Source: Fimbriimonadaceae bacterium
GTDB lineage: Bacteria > Armatimonadota > Fimbriimonadia > Fimbriimonadales > Fimbriimonadaceae
Length of the DNA: 5,488 nucleotides
Reading direction: 5' to 3'
NCBI GenBank assembly: GCA_020851885.1
Contig: JADZBW010000179.1
Coordinates: forward strand, 1-5,488
The stretch's first letter is position 1, and each line of letters opens with the position of its first letter. The translations under genes and the position numbers were made by a program. Shown here in pieces: positions 1 through 5,488 of the stretch. The notes under the pieces are model-generated. The model saw nothing but the letters and a program-made list of their open reading frames with translations, ran no database searches and had not been told where the DNA came from.

Positions 1-1101
1 GGACATGATCTTGGCTCGCTCCGCCGCCTCGAGCGCTTTTAGGGCAAGCTCCTTTGGAATCTTCACCAGCGGGCGGATCATGCCCACACCTTTGGTGGTG
101 TAGTAGACCGCGTCCTTCGCCGGCGAGAGACTCATTTGATCCACCTCGGCGGCTACCAGGGCGCTCTGGTGAGGTCCTTTTAACTGAGCCACAAGCCAAG
201 CCGCTTTTAGAAGCACAGGCTGCTCGATCACCTGGGATTGCGTGCCGCCCGCTTGCAGGACGAATGGCTCCACCGGTTCCTTCGTCGCCTCCGGTTTGAA
301 ATCGGGCTTTCTGACCAATTGCCCGGCCGAGAAGTTCAATTCGAAAGCAACCATTCGTGCCTTCTTCCCAGGCTCCATCTCAACGGTCATGAGGATTGGC
401 GACCGGGATCCTTTGGGCCAAATCAAATCACCGAACCCTTGCCTTCCTGGGACACTGATTCCGTTTCCTATTCGACCGTCCGAGCTAATCGGAAGGTAAC
501 GACTGACCGTAGATTCAATTCGGCCTTGTTCTGGCCGCCCGTGAACCACCAAAATGGCGCCGGCGGTAGGATCAGACTCGACCGCGGCGTCTTCGTTGGC
601 GCCTGGTTCGAAGAAGTTCACAACCTTGCCGGTAGCTGCCATCAAGAGCGTGAACGCCTCCTTCATGTCGATGCGCCTCCCTTGATCGTTCTTCACAACA
701 AAGGAAGTACAAAGGACCACCGACTTACTGCCTGGAAGCCAAACCGCATCGAATACATCTCCCTTATCCAAGGGAATCCTGGACACAACGGTCGACGTTT
801 GCTTCGCAACATTAACCAGGCGAACGACCTTTTCTGGCGCCACCGGGGGCGAAGCGCCCGGACCTTTGGCGATCGCTTCCGCCATCATCTCGGGGGTGAA
901 CTTCACCTCCGTTGCAAAGGAGATCAGGTACTTGCCATCAGGCGACCAAACGGCTTTCTCAGCCCCATTGGGAGCGACCACGATGGGCGGTAGGAGGCCA
1001 ATAGCCTCGGTATCGGTGAAGACCAACTCCTTGTTTGGGTCCAATTGGCCAAACGCGGCAACCCCGACGAAAGCAACACCCAAAGTGCAAATCAGCTTCA
1101 T
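1..1101 (-). CDS. Secreted protein with PD40/TolB-like beta-propeller segments (3'-partial)
   Basis: The reading frame is open from the ATG at 1101 to the left edge (367 codons, no stop), so the C-terminus is missing. Residues 1-18 look like a Sec signal peptide (MKLICTLGVAFVGVAAFG, then Gln19), so the product is probably exported. Residues 51-62 contain WSPDGKYLISF, a typical PD40/TolB-propeller strand. Weaker blade-like segments recur near residues 117-131, 224-241 and 320-336 (SLSPAKDAVYYTT). A Pro/Ala-rich loop lies near residues 79-90. No catalytic motif is visible, and such propellers usually bind ligands or proteins. The visible end (ALEAAERAKIMS) is helical and lies outside the propeller pattern. 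The start is supported by GAGG five bases upstream. The gene follows the DUF192 gene by 43 nt and is probably in the same transcript. Exact function is unknown. The propeller assignment is moderately sure and rests mainly on one clear repeat. Confidence 0.82.
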   Translation of the reverse strand, partial: MKLICTLGVAFVGVAAFGQLDPNKELVFTDTEAIGLLPPIVVAPNGAEKAVWSPDGKYLISFATEVKFTPEMMAEAIAKGPGASPPVAPEKVVRLVNVAKQTSTVVSRIPLDKGDVFDAVWLPGSKSVVLCTSFVVKNDQGRRIDMKEAFTLLMAATGKVVNFFEPGANEDAAVESDPTAGAILVVHGRPEQGRIESTVSRYLPISSDGRIGNGISVPGRQGFGDLIWPKGSRSPILMTVEMEPGKKARMVAFELNFSAGQLVRKPDFKPEATKEPVEPFVLQAGGTQSQVIEQPVLLKAAWLVAQLKGPHQSALVAAEVDQMSLSPAKDAVYYTTKGVGMIRPLVKIPKELALKALEAAERAKIMS

Positions 1102-1106
1102 GGTTT

Positions 1107-1110
1107 CCTC
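1107..1110 (-). promoter_or_regulatory. Shine-Dalgarno site of the beta-propeller gene
   Basis: Reading the minus strand, GAGG is followed by AAACC and then the ATG at 1101. The 5-nt spacing is near normal and supports this start. It is the only well-spaced Shine-Dalgarno site I found in the window. Confidence 0.6.
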
Positions 1111-1144
1111 AACCCAAAGGACGCAGGGCCTCGACGATCCGTTC

Positions 1145-1720
1145 TTACTCTTTGGCCCTTATCCCAGTGGGAAGCTTTAGCACGGTTCCGGCCTTGATGC
1201 CGAATCTGGCGGCTCTGCCCGGCTTCAGCTCCAACACAAACTGGGCTTCACCCTTGCAGGGAACACCGCTCTCGTCGTATGGCTTGCCTACCCCGACATT
1301 GAGAACCTTGCACTTGGAATCGATGTAGCAAATGTCGAGGCCAAGAGGACAGTTCTGCATCCAGAAACTACGAGTTGCCGCATCCTTGAAGATGAACAAC
1401 ATGCCTTCGGTGTCCTTCACATCCTTGTCGGTCAGCCACATCATGCCTTCGGCACGCTTGCTTTCGTCGTCCATGATCCAAACCGAAAGCGTGTGGTTCC
1501 CCACTTTCATCGTCTTGCTATCAAGTTCATTAAGCTGGTGAATGCGCTCCACTTTGTACCGGGGATCCTGAGCCTTCTGCTCGATCTCTGGCGTGGATTC
1601 TGGCTTGGTCTGAGTTGCCGATGACTCCGGTTTCGGCGCTGGTGGATTCGCAACCACCGCTTCGGGCCCTTTACAACCCAAAATCACAAGAAGTACCAAC
1701 CCAATGGAAATTCGTTTCAT
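1145..1720 (-). CDS. DUF192 (UPF0127) family lipoprotein
   Basis: This 191-residue protein begins with a short lipoprotein signal: positive MKR, a hydrophobic stretch, then ILGC with the lipidated cysteine at residue 16. A Pro/Glu/Lys/Thr-rich linker follows (about 17-65), then a DUF192 domain at about 68-186. Family hallmarks are RAEGMMWLTD (89-98), GMLFIF (106-111), FWMQNCPLGLDICYID (119-134) and the end block FVLELKPG..ARFGIKAG. DUF192 proteins are small beta-rich domains of unknown biochemical role, often exported or membrane-anchored. This one should sit on the outer face of the cytoplasmic membrane or in the outer membrane. The domain is cysteine-rich (C124, C131, C137, C155), which is unusual. 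The start lies 3 nt after the leuD stop with no clear Shine-Dalgarno site, so translation is probably coupled to leuD. The family assignment is firm; the function is not known. Confidence 0.93.
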   Translation of the reverse strand: MKRISIGLVLLVILGCKGPEAVVANPPAPKPESSATQTKPESTPEIEQKAQDPRYKVERIHQLNELDSKTMKVGNHTLSVWIMDDESKRAEGMMWLTDKDVKDTEGMLFIFKDAATRSFWMQNCPLGLDICYIDSKCKVLNVGVGKPYDESGVPCKGEAQFVLELKPGRAARFGIKAGTVLKLPTGIRAKE

Positions 1721-1723
1721 GGC

Positions 1724-2314
1724 TTATCTGTGTGGAACATACTCACTCGCCTGAGCTTCGTATGCGGAAATCGAGTCTTCAAGTAGCAACGTCGTGCCCA
1801 CCAAATCGAGACCTTTGAGCAAAGCATCTTTGCTTGCCGGGCTAATGTCGAAGGGAAACTCTTCGGTGCCGAGACGTACACATTGATTCGGCAGATCGAC
1901 TTCCAGAACCGCTCCAGAACCTGCCCGAGAAACCACCTCGTGGTCCGATTCGCCAAGTTCGACAAGCAGCAGTCCGCAATTGGCCGAATTCTGGCGAAAG
2001 ATGTCGCTATAGGCAGCACTGGTCGCCGTTCGCTTGGCGACGACTGCTTTGAATCCAGCCTGTTGAATGGCCCATACTGCATGCTCTCGGGAAGACCCAC
2101 ATCCGAAATTGGTGCCCACAACGAGGATAGAAGCGCCCTTGGAATCCTCTTGATCCAGAGCGAAAGCAGGCCCCCGCACATCGTTGAACAACAGTTCGCC
2201 ATACCCGCTCCGAGTAACCATCGACAGAAACCGAGCCGGAATGATGCGATCCGTATCGACATTGTCGTCCGGGAGAACCGCGATGATCCCTCGATGAACT
2301 GTGAAGCCTGGCAT
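1724..2314 (-). CDS. leuD: 3-isopropylmalate dehydratase small subunit LeuD
   Basis: LeuD is the swivel subunit of isopropylmalate isomerase. With LeuC, which carries the 4Fe-4S cluster, it interconverts 2- and 3-isopropylmalate in leucine synthesis in the cytoplasm. The 196-residue length fits the family (E. coli about 201). Recognisable blocks are FTVHRG at the N-terminus, NVDTD (18-22), IIPARFL (24-30), VTRSGYG..LFND (33-44), the substrate-binding signature NFGCGSSREHA (69-79), and GLDLVG with SISAYEA near the C-terminus (168-187). The region 94-117 is atypical: about six residues longer than E. coli LeuD before SDIF, and NSANCGLLL replaces the usual NS-x-N-N-x-LLP pattern. ATG 2314 is the only possible start, because the upstream in-frame codons reach a stop with no ATG, GTG or TTG before it. 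No leuC is next to it. It diverges from trpE and leads the DUF192 and propeller genes. The related homoaconitase small subunit is less likely given the bacterial LeuD-like length and C-terminus. Confidence 0.96.
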   Translation of the reverse strand: MPGFTVHRGIIAVLPDDNVDTDRIIPARFLSMVTRSGYGELLFNDVRGPAFALDQEDSKGASILVVGTNFGCGSSREHAVWAIQQAGFKAVVAKRTATSAAYSDIFRQNSANCGLLLVELGESDHEVVSRAGSGAVLEVDLPNQCVRLGTEEFPFDISPASKDALLKGLDLVGTTLLLEDSISAYEAQASEYVPHR

Positions 2315-2319
2315 CCTCC
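2315..2319 (-). promoter_or_regulatory. Shine-Dalgarno-like GGAGG directly abutting the leuD start
   Basis: On the minus strand GGAGG runs directly into the leuD ATG with zero spacing, whereas 5-9 nt is usual. Since ATG 2314 is the only available start for a frame with obvious LeuD homology, either initiation tolerates this geometry, another site is used, or the match is accidental. Confidence 0.35.
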
Positions 2320-2344
2320 GATTCTGGCATACTCACCCCAGTCC
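2315..2344. promoter_or_regulatory. 30-bp divergent intergenic region between leuD and trpE
   Basis: This is the only non-coding DNA between two divergent biosynthetic genes. Any promoter must sit here or inside the opposing gene. On the plus strand 2325-2333 reads TGGCATACT, an extended -10-like element (TGn followed by CATACT, 4 of 6 matches to TATAAT), with no convincing -35. If it were real, the trpE transcript would start almost at its ATG. I see no trp attenuator, leader peptide, T-box or clear operator palindrome. The promoter assignment is weak. Confidence 0.3.
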
Positions 2345-3871
2345 ATGGTCGTTCCCGACAAGCCCGAATTTTTGCGTCGCGTTGCCGGTGGCAAGCGCAT
2401 GCCCATCTACCGAGACCTTCTCGCCGATGTCGAAACTCCCGTCAGCGCTTATTGGAAGCTCTCGCATGATCAGACCTATAGCTTCCTGCTTGAAAGCGTT
2501 ACGGGCGGTGAACAGCTTGCCCGCTATAGTCTCCTCGGAATTCGGCCCAAGATCGTCCTGCGCACCAAGAATGAAAGTGTCACCCGTGAGTCTGCGAATG
2601 AGCCTAGCGGGCGAAGGTTGGGCCATGGCGAGGATCCTCTCCACGCACTGCGTTCTGAGCTGGCAGGACCTGAAGTCGTCGCGGTTCCAGATCTTCCAGC
2701 GTTCGTCGGCGGCGCCGTTGGAATGATGAGCTATGACTTGGTGAGGTTTTTCGAGAAGCTTCCGGATTCCACGGTCGACGATCTCAACGTCGACGACCTC
2801 GCGATGATGCTTACCGATACCGTCGTCGTCTTCGACCACGCCAAAAACGTGATCCGTATCATCGCCATGGCCACTGAAGAGTCCTACGACGAGGCGGTGA
2901 AGGAGATCGAGGAGATTGTCCACAAGCTGAAGTCGCCGTTGCCGAATCTGCCGGATGTGGAGAACCGCGATCATCCGATCCATCCAATCGAAAGCAACTT
3001 GCCGAAGGCTCGGTTTGAGGAAATCGTTACCCGGATGGTCGAATACATCGCGGCCGGCGATGCGTTTCAACTGGTTCCCTCACAACGCTTTCAAACGCAA
3101 GTCGACGTGCATCCGCTCACCCTGTATCGAGCCCTACGTTCTCTCAATCCATCGCCTTACATGTTCATTTTGAGATTTGGAGACTTTGATATCGTCGGCG
3201 CCTCACCCGAGCTTCTTGTCTCCCTTCACGGCCGTAAGGCAAGGGTGAGACCCATTGCCGGGACTCGCTGGCGTGGAGGGACGCCTGAAGAAGACAAGGC
3301 ACTCGAAATGGAGCTTCTTGCCGACGAGAAGGAGCGGGCAGAGCACATCATGCTTGTCGATCTGGGACGCAATGACCTTGGCCGCGTCTGCGAATACGGC
3401 TCCGTGGAAGTCAATGAGCTGATGGTGATCGAGCGATACAGCCACGTGATGCATATCGTCAGCGATGTGACGGGAACCCTTGAAGTCGGCAAAGACGCCT
3501 ATGACCTCATTCGTGCCTCATTCCCTGCCGGCACGGTTGCGGGAGCTCCCAAAGTCAGGGCAATGGAAATTATCGACGAGTTGGAGTCCACTAGGCGCGG
3601 GCTCTATGCAGGCGCCGTCGGCTTTGTCAGCCACACTGGAGACTTCGATGCGTGCATTGCGATTCGAACGATTTATCTCAAGGATGGAAAGGCCTACGTT
3701 CAGGCGGGTGGCGGCGTGGTCTTCGATTCCAAACCTGAATTTGAGTTCAATGAAAGCTGCAACAAGGCGAAAGGATCTTTGAGGGCCATCGAAATCGCTC
3801 AGGCCGGACTATACCCAAGCGAAACGTCGTCATGCCCATTTCCGAGAAGCAAGGGCGGGTCGAGCATTTAG
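2345..3871 (+). CDS. trpE: Anthranilate synthase component I TrpE
   Basis: TrpE converts chorismate to anthranilate and pyruvate using ammonia supplied by the TrpG glutaminase, the first committed step of tryptophan synthesis in the cytoplasm. From ATG 2345 the protein has 508 residues, the normal size. The N-terminal domain holds LLES (48-51) and YSLLGIRP (61-68), and NPSPY lies at 268-272. LLES and NPSPY are the tryptophan-binding feedback elements. The chorismate-binding domain has GASPE (285-289), RPIAGTRWRGG (302-312), EHIMLVDLGRNDLGRV (333-348), SHVMH (366-370), FPAGTVAGAPKVRAMEIIDE (393-412) and ACIAIRT (436-442), with Mg-site glutamates expected around E330-E333 and E467-E470. Ala305 in PIAGT argues against PabB, which usually has Lys there. 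ATG 2345 was chosen because the family N-terminus (EFLRR..PIYRDLLADVETPVSAY) begins just after it; ATG 2294 and 2399 are possible but less fitting. No Shine-Dalgarno site is seen. No trpG or trpD adjoins, and the stop overlaps the convergent TPR gene's stop. Confidence 0.96.
   Translation: MVVPDKPEFLRRVAGGKRMPIYRDLLADVETPVSAYWKLSHDQTYSFLLESVTGGEQLARYSLLGIRPKIVLRTKNESVTRESANEPSGRRLGHGEDPLHALRSELAGPEVVAVPDLPAFVGGAVGMMSYDLVRFFEKLPDSTVDDLNVDDLAMMLTDTVVVFDHAKNVIRIIAMATEESYDEAVKEIEEIVHKLKSPLPNLPDVENRDHPIHPIESNLPKARFEEIVTRMVEYIAAGDAFQLVPSQRFQTQVDVHPLTLYRALRSLNPSPYMFILRFGDFDIVGASPELLVSLHGRKARVRPIAGTRWRGGTPEEDKALEMELLADEKERAEHIMLVDLGRNDLGRVCEYGSVEVNELMVIERYSHVMHIVSDVTGTLEVGKDAYDLIRASFPAGTVAGAPKVRAMEIIDELESTRRGLYAGAVGFVSHTGDFDACIAIRTIYLKDGKAYVQAGGGVVFDSKPEFEFNESCNKAKGSLRAIEIAQAGLYPSETSSCPFPRSKGGSSI
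3868..3871. other. Tail-to-tail overlap of the trpE and TPR-gene stop codons
   Basis: The trpE stop TAG (3869-3871, plus) overlaps the TPR gene's stop TAA (3868-3870, minus). There is no intergenic space for a dedicated terminator, so each transcript must end within the opposing gene or generate antisense RNA. I saw no clear hairpin plus T-run close by. Confidence 0.85.
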
Positions 3872-4752
3872 CCCGAGTGTAGATCGTATTCCCGAATCCC
3901 CATCTCCGCGAGCGTGCGGTTCATCACGTCTCGGTCATAGCGGTCCATCTGCCCCGCTCGGTCCAATTCCAGGTCCGCCTCCTGTTCCTGGCCCGAGGCT
4001 CTCAAGAGCGCCTCCAGGAGTCCGTGGTAAAGGTGCCTCTCGGTATCGAGGTCGCTTGCCAACCGAATGGCCTTGATCGCTTCCGACTTCCTGTCAGTTC
4101 GCCAGAACGCGACGGAGGCCCTGAGATAGAGAAAGTCATCGCCAGGCGACAATTCGATCGCCGCCCGGAAGCTCCGGAGTGCCTCCTCATAGCGCTTCAG
4201 CTGCAGTTCCAGGTCCCCCACCCAGTAGTGGTAGAACGATTCGTCCGGTTTGACGACCACGGCATACTGCGCGACCGCCAGCGCCCGGTTCGGCTCACCC
4301 ATGTCTCTCAGCGTTTCGGCCAGTTTGATGTGGTAGTAAGCATTGCCGGGATCGAGATGGATCGCCTTTTCAAGTTCGGCAACGCTGTCTCGGTAACGAC
4401 CCGACCGCCTCAGGAGATCGCTGAGGCCCAGTAGGGACTCTGGAGCATCGTTCTTAGCTTTCAGAGCCTTGCGATATTGGCGGAACGCTTGGAGTTCATA
4501 GTCTGCGTATTCGTACGCGCCAGCAAGGTCGATCAAGGTCTCCGGCTTCGTCGCGTCATGTTGCGAAATCGCCTCCTTGAAGTGTCGAATGGCGTTTTGG
4601 TAATCGCCTTCGCTTAGCCGCTGCCTTCCGAAATCCTCGCTTTCATCTGCCGATCGCCCGGTCAGGGCGTCGCGCAGGGCTTTTTCCTCGCTGTCACCTT
4701 CAAGGTCGACGACGTTGAACAGCTCGGCAATCTGCCGAAAGGAGGGATTCAT
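3868..4752 (-). CDS. TPR-repeat protein
   Basis: This 294-residue soluble protein has no signal peptide or membrane segment. After an acidic N-terminal part (about 1-38), most of it is tandem 34-residue tetratricopeptide repeats. They begin near residues 40 (LSEGDYQNAIRHFKEAI), 73, 107 (RSGRYRDSVAELEKAIHLDP), 141 (GEPNRALAVAQYAVVVKPD), 175 (KRYEEALRSFRAAIELSPGD), 209 and 243. The usual TPR pattern is clear: small residues at helix crossings, YxxAxxxxxxAIxLxP, and a Pro at the end of helix B. TPR arrays mediate protein-protein contacts, and no enzymatic domain is attached, so the partner is unknown. A cytoplasmic location is inferred. The start lies 14 nt after the stop of the unrecognised upstream gene, so the two are probably co-transcribed and may act together. 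Fold assignment is confident; the role is unknown. Confidence 0.93.
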   Translation of the reverse strand: MNPSFRQIAELFNVVDLEGDSEEKALRDALTGRSADESEDFGRQRLSEGDYQNAIRHFKEAISQHDATKPETLIDLAGAYEYADYELQAFRQYRKALKAKNDAPESLLGLSDLLRRSGRYRDSVAELEKAIHLDPGNAYYHIKLAETLRDMGEPNRALAVAQYAVVVKPDESFYHYWVGDLELQLKRYEEALRSFRAAIELSPGDDFLYLRASVAFWRTDRKSEAIKAIRLASDLDTERHLYHGLLEALLRASGQEQEADLELDRAGQMDRYDRDVMNRTLAEMGIREYDLHSG

Positions 4753-4753
4753 A

Positions 4754-4757
4754 CCTC
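4754..4757 (-). promoter_or_regulatory. Closely spaced Shine-Dalgarno-like GAGG before the TPR gene
   Basis: On the minus strand AGAGGT precedes the ATG at 4752, leaving one base between GAGG and the start. This is closer than optimal, as at leuD. With a 14-nt gap after the upstream stop, re-initiation or coupling with the preceding gene is a plausible alternative. Confidence 0.3.
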
Positions 4758-4766
4758 TATTGTGGA

Positions 4767-5488
4767 CTATCGCTTGACGGTGCCGCCCTTGGCGTAGGCC
4801 CCCGTCGAGGTGGGCCGAATGGTCAATGTCGCCGGATAGCTGCTGCCCGAAAGGGGAACCGTGATGATCGAGAGGAGTTTCGTTCCACCCGGTTCTAGAT
4901 TGAACCGCAAGATCTGGGCTTCCGTCTTGGGCTGAAGCAATGGGGTCTTGATGTACTGGCCATTGACGAAAAACAGCGCGCCGGAATAGCCTGCGCTTGC
5001 TTCAAAAACCACTTCAACTTCACTGGACGTCAAGGTCGGGTTGTCGACCTGCGCCTTGATCGTGTAAGTTACGCCGAAATTGCCGCTGAGTTGATCGAGC
5101 TTGTCCGCTCGGGCAATCGCCTTTTCGCCAATTCGAAAGAACGCATGCCGGCCACCAACCGAGTAGGTACCGGATTCTTCCTTGTACGGGTTGGGGTAGA
5201 TGTGGATCGAAGGAATGACGGCGTTATGGTCGATGTCTTGCAGCTTCTGGGCACCAAGGACTCGCCAAGGGGTGCTGCTTCGCGTGGCCTCTTGCCACCG
5301 TGCGTCAAGGGGGATAGCCGGTCGGGCTTCGGTTCGTATCGTCACCTGATCGGGGCCACTGTCGAGGAGTCTCAAGTAGCACAGCCCACTCATCGTTTGG
5401 CCGTGGGCGATTCTGCGCATCGCGACCGGTAAACGGGTCTTCGGGGGAATCGCAATGACTTCACCAGAGCTCATGACCCATCCCTTCA
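4767..5488 (-). CDS. Unrecognised beta-rich, probably exported protein (5'-partial)
   Basis: I cannot assign a function. The stop TAG is at 4767-4769. An ATG lies at 5474, but the frame stays open past it to the right edge (codons for Lys-Gly-Trp-Val before the Met), so the true start and any signal peptide probably lie outside. Numbering from that Met, residues 1-60 are beta-strand-like (VIAIPPKTRLPVAM, QVTIRTEARPAIPL). Residues 91-107 hold IYPNPYKEESGTYSVGG, and 131-146 hold GNFGVTYTIKAQVDNP. An Ig-like beta-sandwich appears to follow to about residue 221, with AGYSGALFFVNGQYI, an NLEPGG turn and PLSGSSYPATLTI. The alternating hydrophobic/polar strands and lack of helices suggest an extracytoplasmic adhesion or binding domain. 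I recall similar GNYG-V-Y and G-S-YP patterns in uncharacterised secreted bacterial proteins, but cannot name a family. The TPR gene follows after 14 nt, probably in the same operon. Confidence 0.75.
   Translation of the reverse strand, partial: KGWVMSSGEVIAIPPKTRLPVAMRRIAHGQTMSGLCYLRLLDSGPDQVTIRTEARPAIPLDARWQEATRSSTPWRVLGAQKLQDIDHNAVIPSIHIYPNPYKEESGTYSVGGRHAFFRIGEKAIARADKLDQLSGNFGVTYTIKAQVDNPTLTSSEVEVVFEASAGYSGALFFVNGQYIKTPLLQPKTEAQILRFNLEPGGTKLLSIITVPLSGSSYPATLTIRPTSTGAYAKGGTVKR

Noticed and set aside
238..993. 251-codon open frame on the plus strand
   Set aside because: It lies wholly antisense to the signal-peptide/propeller gene, its translation shows no recognisable domain, and the minus-strand frame has a good start, ribosome site and PD40 motif.
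1102..1144. Possible terminator between the DUF192 and propeller genes
   Set aside because: No stable hairpin followed by a T-run is visible in these 43 bases, so read-through is more likely.
1883..2344. 154-codon in-frame upstream extension of trpE
   Set aside because: It runs antisense through leuD, whose homology is unmistakable, and the TrpE family N-terminus starts just after ATG 2345.
1717..2406. 229-codon minus-strand frame overlapping leuD
   Set aside because: It is out of frame with leuD, lacks family motifs, and is explained as a frame shadow.
2333..3070. 245-codon frame antisense to trpE
   Set aside because: It mirrors conserved trpE codons and has no recognisable domain of its own.
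2345..3871. PabB (aminodeoxychorismate synthase) instead of TrpE
   Set aside because: PIAGT carries Ala rather than the PabB-type Lys, and LLES plus NPSPY match tryptophan-binding elements of TrpE.
4024..4434. 136-codon plus-strand frame within the TPR gene
   Set aside because: It is antisense to clear tandem TPR repeats and has no independent support.

Overview
The window is a gene-dense bacterial chromosome segment of moderately high GC. Six protein-coding genes cover almost all of it. I see no RNA genes, insertion sequences, CRISPR arrays or long repeats. The mix of orphan amino-acid biosynthesis genes, a beta-propeller secretory protein, a DUF192 lipoprotein and a TPR protein suggests a free-living Gram-negative-type bacterium. 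The style of the proteins resembles Armatimonadota (Fimbriimonas-like), but that is an impression from memory, not something the sequence proves.

Layout, left to right. On the minus strand lie three co-directional genes, read from about 2314 down to the left edge: leuD (small subunit of 3-isopropylmalate dehydratase, 1724-2314), a DUF192 lipoprotein (1145-1720) that starts 3 nt after the leuD stop, and a secreted protein with PD40/TolB-like beta-propeller segments (1-1101). The last one starts 43 nt further on and runs off the left edge without a stop. Diverging from leuD across only 30 bp is trpE (2345-3871, plus strand), encoding a full-length anthranilate synthase component I with its chorismate-site motifs and an apparently intact tryptophan-feedback motif.

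On the right, two minus-strand genes form a second unit: an unrecognised, probably exported beta-rich protein that is cut by the right edge (4767-5488), followed after 14 nt by a soluble TPR-repeat protein (3868-4752). The TPR stop codon overlaps the trpE stop codon tail to tail, so there is no room for an intergenic terminator.

Functionally, leuD and trpE belong to leucine and tryptophan synthesis, but neither has its usual partner (leuC; trpG/trpD) within the window, so these pathways seem dispersed in this genome. I found no clearly novel system. The points worth a second look are the very short Shine-Dalgarno spacings, the tight leuD/trpE divergent gap, an insertion near the active site of LeuD, a cysteine-enriched DUF192 domain, and the unidentified right-edge protein.
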